Below the pieces are notes generated by a model. It was not told the DNA's origin and did not search any database. It worked only from the letters and a program-made list of their open reading frames with translations. Below are positions 62,511 through 64,000 of a stretch of 64,000 nt of DNA, piece after piece. Position numbers and translations under genes: made by a program. The number at the start of each line of letters is the position of its first letter. Positions within the stretch are counted from its first letter, which is position 1. The stretch spans positions 684,472-748,471 of the forward strand of contig NZ_BLJO01000001.1 of NCBI RefSeq assembly GCF_009932555.1. Direction: 5' to 3'. Origin of the DNA: Steroidobacter agaridevorans. Lineage in GTDB: Bacteria > Pseudomonadota > Gammaproteobacteria > Steroidobacterales > Steroidobacteraceae.

Positions 62511-64000
62511 ATGACTGCTCGATGGGGAACACAGCGCCGTTGCATACAAACGTTTCTTGCGCTGCTGTCGATGACGCCGCTCGCCGGAATGAGCGGCCCG
62601 CAGGTGCTGGAAGAGTCCGCGCGCATTCCAAGCCCGGATCCGAGCTACGACTGGCCCACCGCGGTCGCCATCGATGGCGAGTGGCTGCTTGCCAGCGGCT
62701 CCCGATACGACGACACGCTGTACGTCAGCAACGTCACGTGGCTATATCAGCGCCAGCCGGATGGCAGCTGGTCTCCGGTGCGGCAACTTCACCAGTTCAC
62801 TTTCTACGACGATATCAACGAGCCGTCGGTCAGGCTGGCGATCGAGGACGATGTGGCCGTCATCGTGAAGGAAAGCGCCAGCTGGATCTTCATGCGCCAG
62901 GGCGGCACGTGGTCGGAGGTCGCCTCGCCCATCCAGACCAACGGCATGGACCTGGCGTTGAACGGCGGCGCCATCGTGGTCACGAACGGCTACTGCGACT
63001 GGTCGAGCAATGTCTATCGCAGGCACCCCACCAGCGGCGAGTGGCAGCTGGTCCGCTCGACCCCGGCCGTGCCGCCGGGCCCGGATGACCTCTGCGAGAA
63101 CGAAGACCAACGCGGCGATGTCGACGTTGCGCCGAACGGCAATACGACGATCGAGTCGATCTACGCTCCGCAACTTTACCCGCGTATTTCCGAAGGCGAG
63201 TTTGGGCAGATTCCGTACCAGCTCATCGTGCAATCCCCGGAGCATCCGGATGGCGGCTACGGCGCCCCGGTCGCCATCGATAGCGGCTACGCCCTCGCCG
63301 GCGGTCCCGCGGCCCGGGGAGCGCTGGCGTTCCGCCGCGATCCGACCACAGCGATCTACACTTCGACGGACAGGCTGCAGCGGCCGGATTTTCTCGATGT
63401 TTACAGCCCGCGCGACATCGAGATGTCGGAAACCCTGGCGATGCTGACGCAGCCGATCGATAGATTGCATGGCCAGTACACCGGCTCGATCTCGTTGTTC
63501 GAGCGCGATGGCCAGGGCACGTATCGACATGCGGCGAAACTGCTGGCGAGCGATCGAGGCCCGGATCAGTACTTCGGCAATTGGGCCGACCTCAGAGGCA
63601 GGCAGGTCGCGGTCGGCGTGCTCGCGAACCGATCGGTCTATGTTTACGAGCTGCCGCCGAGCTTCGAACAGCCCGCCACGCTCCAGGATTCCTTCGAAGA
63701 CGGCAATGCGAGCGATTGGAATCCACTGGCCGGCAGCAGCTTTACCGTGGCCACGACGGCCGCCTCGCGCGTGTATCGCCAAACGAGCACCGTCAGCAAC
63801 GCTGCCGCGCTCTGGAGCAATACCGATCGGACCAACCAATCGATCGAGGCGGACATCAAGCCGACGGCATTCGCCAGCACCCCTGGAGACAAATGGTTCG
63901 GCCTGGTCACCCGCTACACCGACGCGGCCAACTATTACTACATCACGATCCGGAACAACAACACACTGCTGCTGCGACGGATGGTCAATGGGACCTTCAC
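62511..64000 (+). CDS. Secreted beta-propeller protein with C-terminal lectin-like domain (3' end outside window)
   Basis: The frame is open from the ATG at 62511 to the window end (496 codons). The N-terminus has a signal-like segment (TFLALLSMTPLAGMSG). Repeated propeller-like units follow (TAVAIDGEWLLASGSRYDDTLYVSN; PVAIDSGYALAGGPAARGALAF; GISLF-type strands), similar to FG-GAP/kelch-like secreted proteins. From about residue 390 a concanavalin-like domain starts (LQDSFEDGNASDWNPLAG; SIEADIKPTAF; FGLVTRYTDAANYYYITIR), typical of carbohydrate-binding LamG/DUF1080-like modules. Ligand unknown. GGGGGCG lies just before the start. Confidence 0.8.
   Translation, partial: MTARWGTQRRCIQTFLALLSMTPLAGMSGPQVLEESARIPSPDPSYDWPTAVAIDGEWLLASGSRYDDTLYVSNVTWLYQRQPDGSWSPVRQLHQFTFYDDINEPSVRLAIEDDVAVIVKESASWIFMRQGGTWSEVASPIQTNGMDLALNGGAIVVTNGYCDWSSNVYRRHPTSGEWQLVRSTPAVPPGPDDLCENEDQRGDVDVAPNGNTTIESIYAPQLYPRISEGEFGQIPYQLIVQSPEHPDGGYGAPVAIDSGYALAGGPAARGALAFRRDPTTAIYTSTDRLQRPDFLDVYSPRDIEMSETLAMLTQPIDRLHGQYTGSISLFERDGQGTYRHAAKLLASDRGPDQYFGNWADLRGRQVAVGVLANRSVYVYELPPSFEQPATLQDSFEDGNASDWNPLAGSSFTVATTAASRVYRQTSTVSNAAALWSNTDRTNQSIEADIKPTAFASTPGDKWFGLVTRYTDAANYYYITIRNNNTLLLRRMVNGTF

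Overview
The window is GC-rich, gene-dense DNA in which many genes overlap by 4 nt (ATGA/GTGA junctions) or are separated by a few bases. Gene content suggests a Gram-negative, probably gammaproteobacterial chromosome (a Steroidobacter/Nevskiales-like organism is my guess from family content: XoxF with the glutathione route, GlyGly-CTERM sorting, RND pump, TonB receptor). I see no tRNA, rRNA, insertion sequence, phage or CRISPR array. No stretch over 300 bases lacks a gene.

Left third (1-28677): quinoprotein alcohol oxidation. A cut-off cytochrome oxidase subunit II gene and two c-type cytochrome genes lie at the left edge, followed by a secreted beta-propeller protein with a GlyGly-CTERM tail and an aldo/keto reductase. 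Next is a minus-strand operon xoxF-xoxG-xoxJ-glutathione-dependent formaldehyde dehydrogenase-gfa (11139 to 6280), encoding a lanthanide-type PQQ methanol dehydrogenase, its cytochrome and periplasmic partner, and the cytoplasmic formaldehyde route. Beside it are a small secreted protein, a YVTN beta-propeller protein of the PQQ-associated type, a divergent sigma-54 activator with a candidate upstream palindrome and -24/-12 promoter, and a TonB receptor that could import lanthanide or metallophore. A tripartite RND pump follows, then a complete pqqABCDE operon (26551 to 23420) divergent from a sensor kinase/NarL-type regulator pair, with a symmetric TCATGA-rich site between them. Together these genes supply apoenzyme, cofactor, electron acceptor, possible metal uptake and regulation.

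Middle (28709-36390): threonine synthase; an operon of secreted or lipid-anchored proteins of unknown function (DUF3300, DUF2950, DUF2780, small lipoprotein); a periplasmic peroxiredoxin; a DUF3237 protein; a secreted alpha/beta hydrolase; and a PfpI-family protein.

Right-centre (36391-50002): the most unusual part. An ECF sigma factor, a membrane protein that may be its anti-sigma factor, an Ala/Lys/Glu-rich secreted protein and a TPR + outer-membrane barrel protein are followed by a tightly coupled run: cobalamin-type radical SAM enzyme, processive GT2 glycosyltransferase, methyltransferase, membrane-anchored parallel beta-helix protein, membrane-PAS protein, outer-membrane protein and a GGDEF/EAL protein. 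A divergent DUF4382 lipoprotein gene shares what looks like the same ECF promoter (GGAACC-N16-CGTGT on both strands). I infer a sigma-controlled, c-di-GMP-linked envelope or exopolysaccharide system that I cannot match to a named locus.

Right end (50126-64000): CPA2 potassium/proton antiporter, RNase Z-like hydrolase, cardiolipin synthase-like lipoprotein, a secreted PQQ-type sugar dehydrogenase with Ig-like repeats, a two-domain ABM-like protein, a LysR regulator divergent from a zinc-free alcohol dehydrogenase, a large secreted DUF6351 protein and a secreted propeller protein cut by the window edge.
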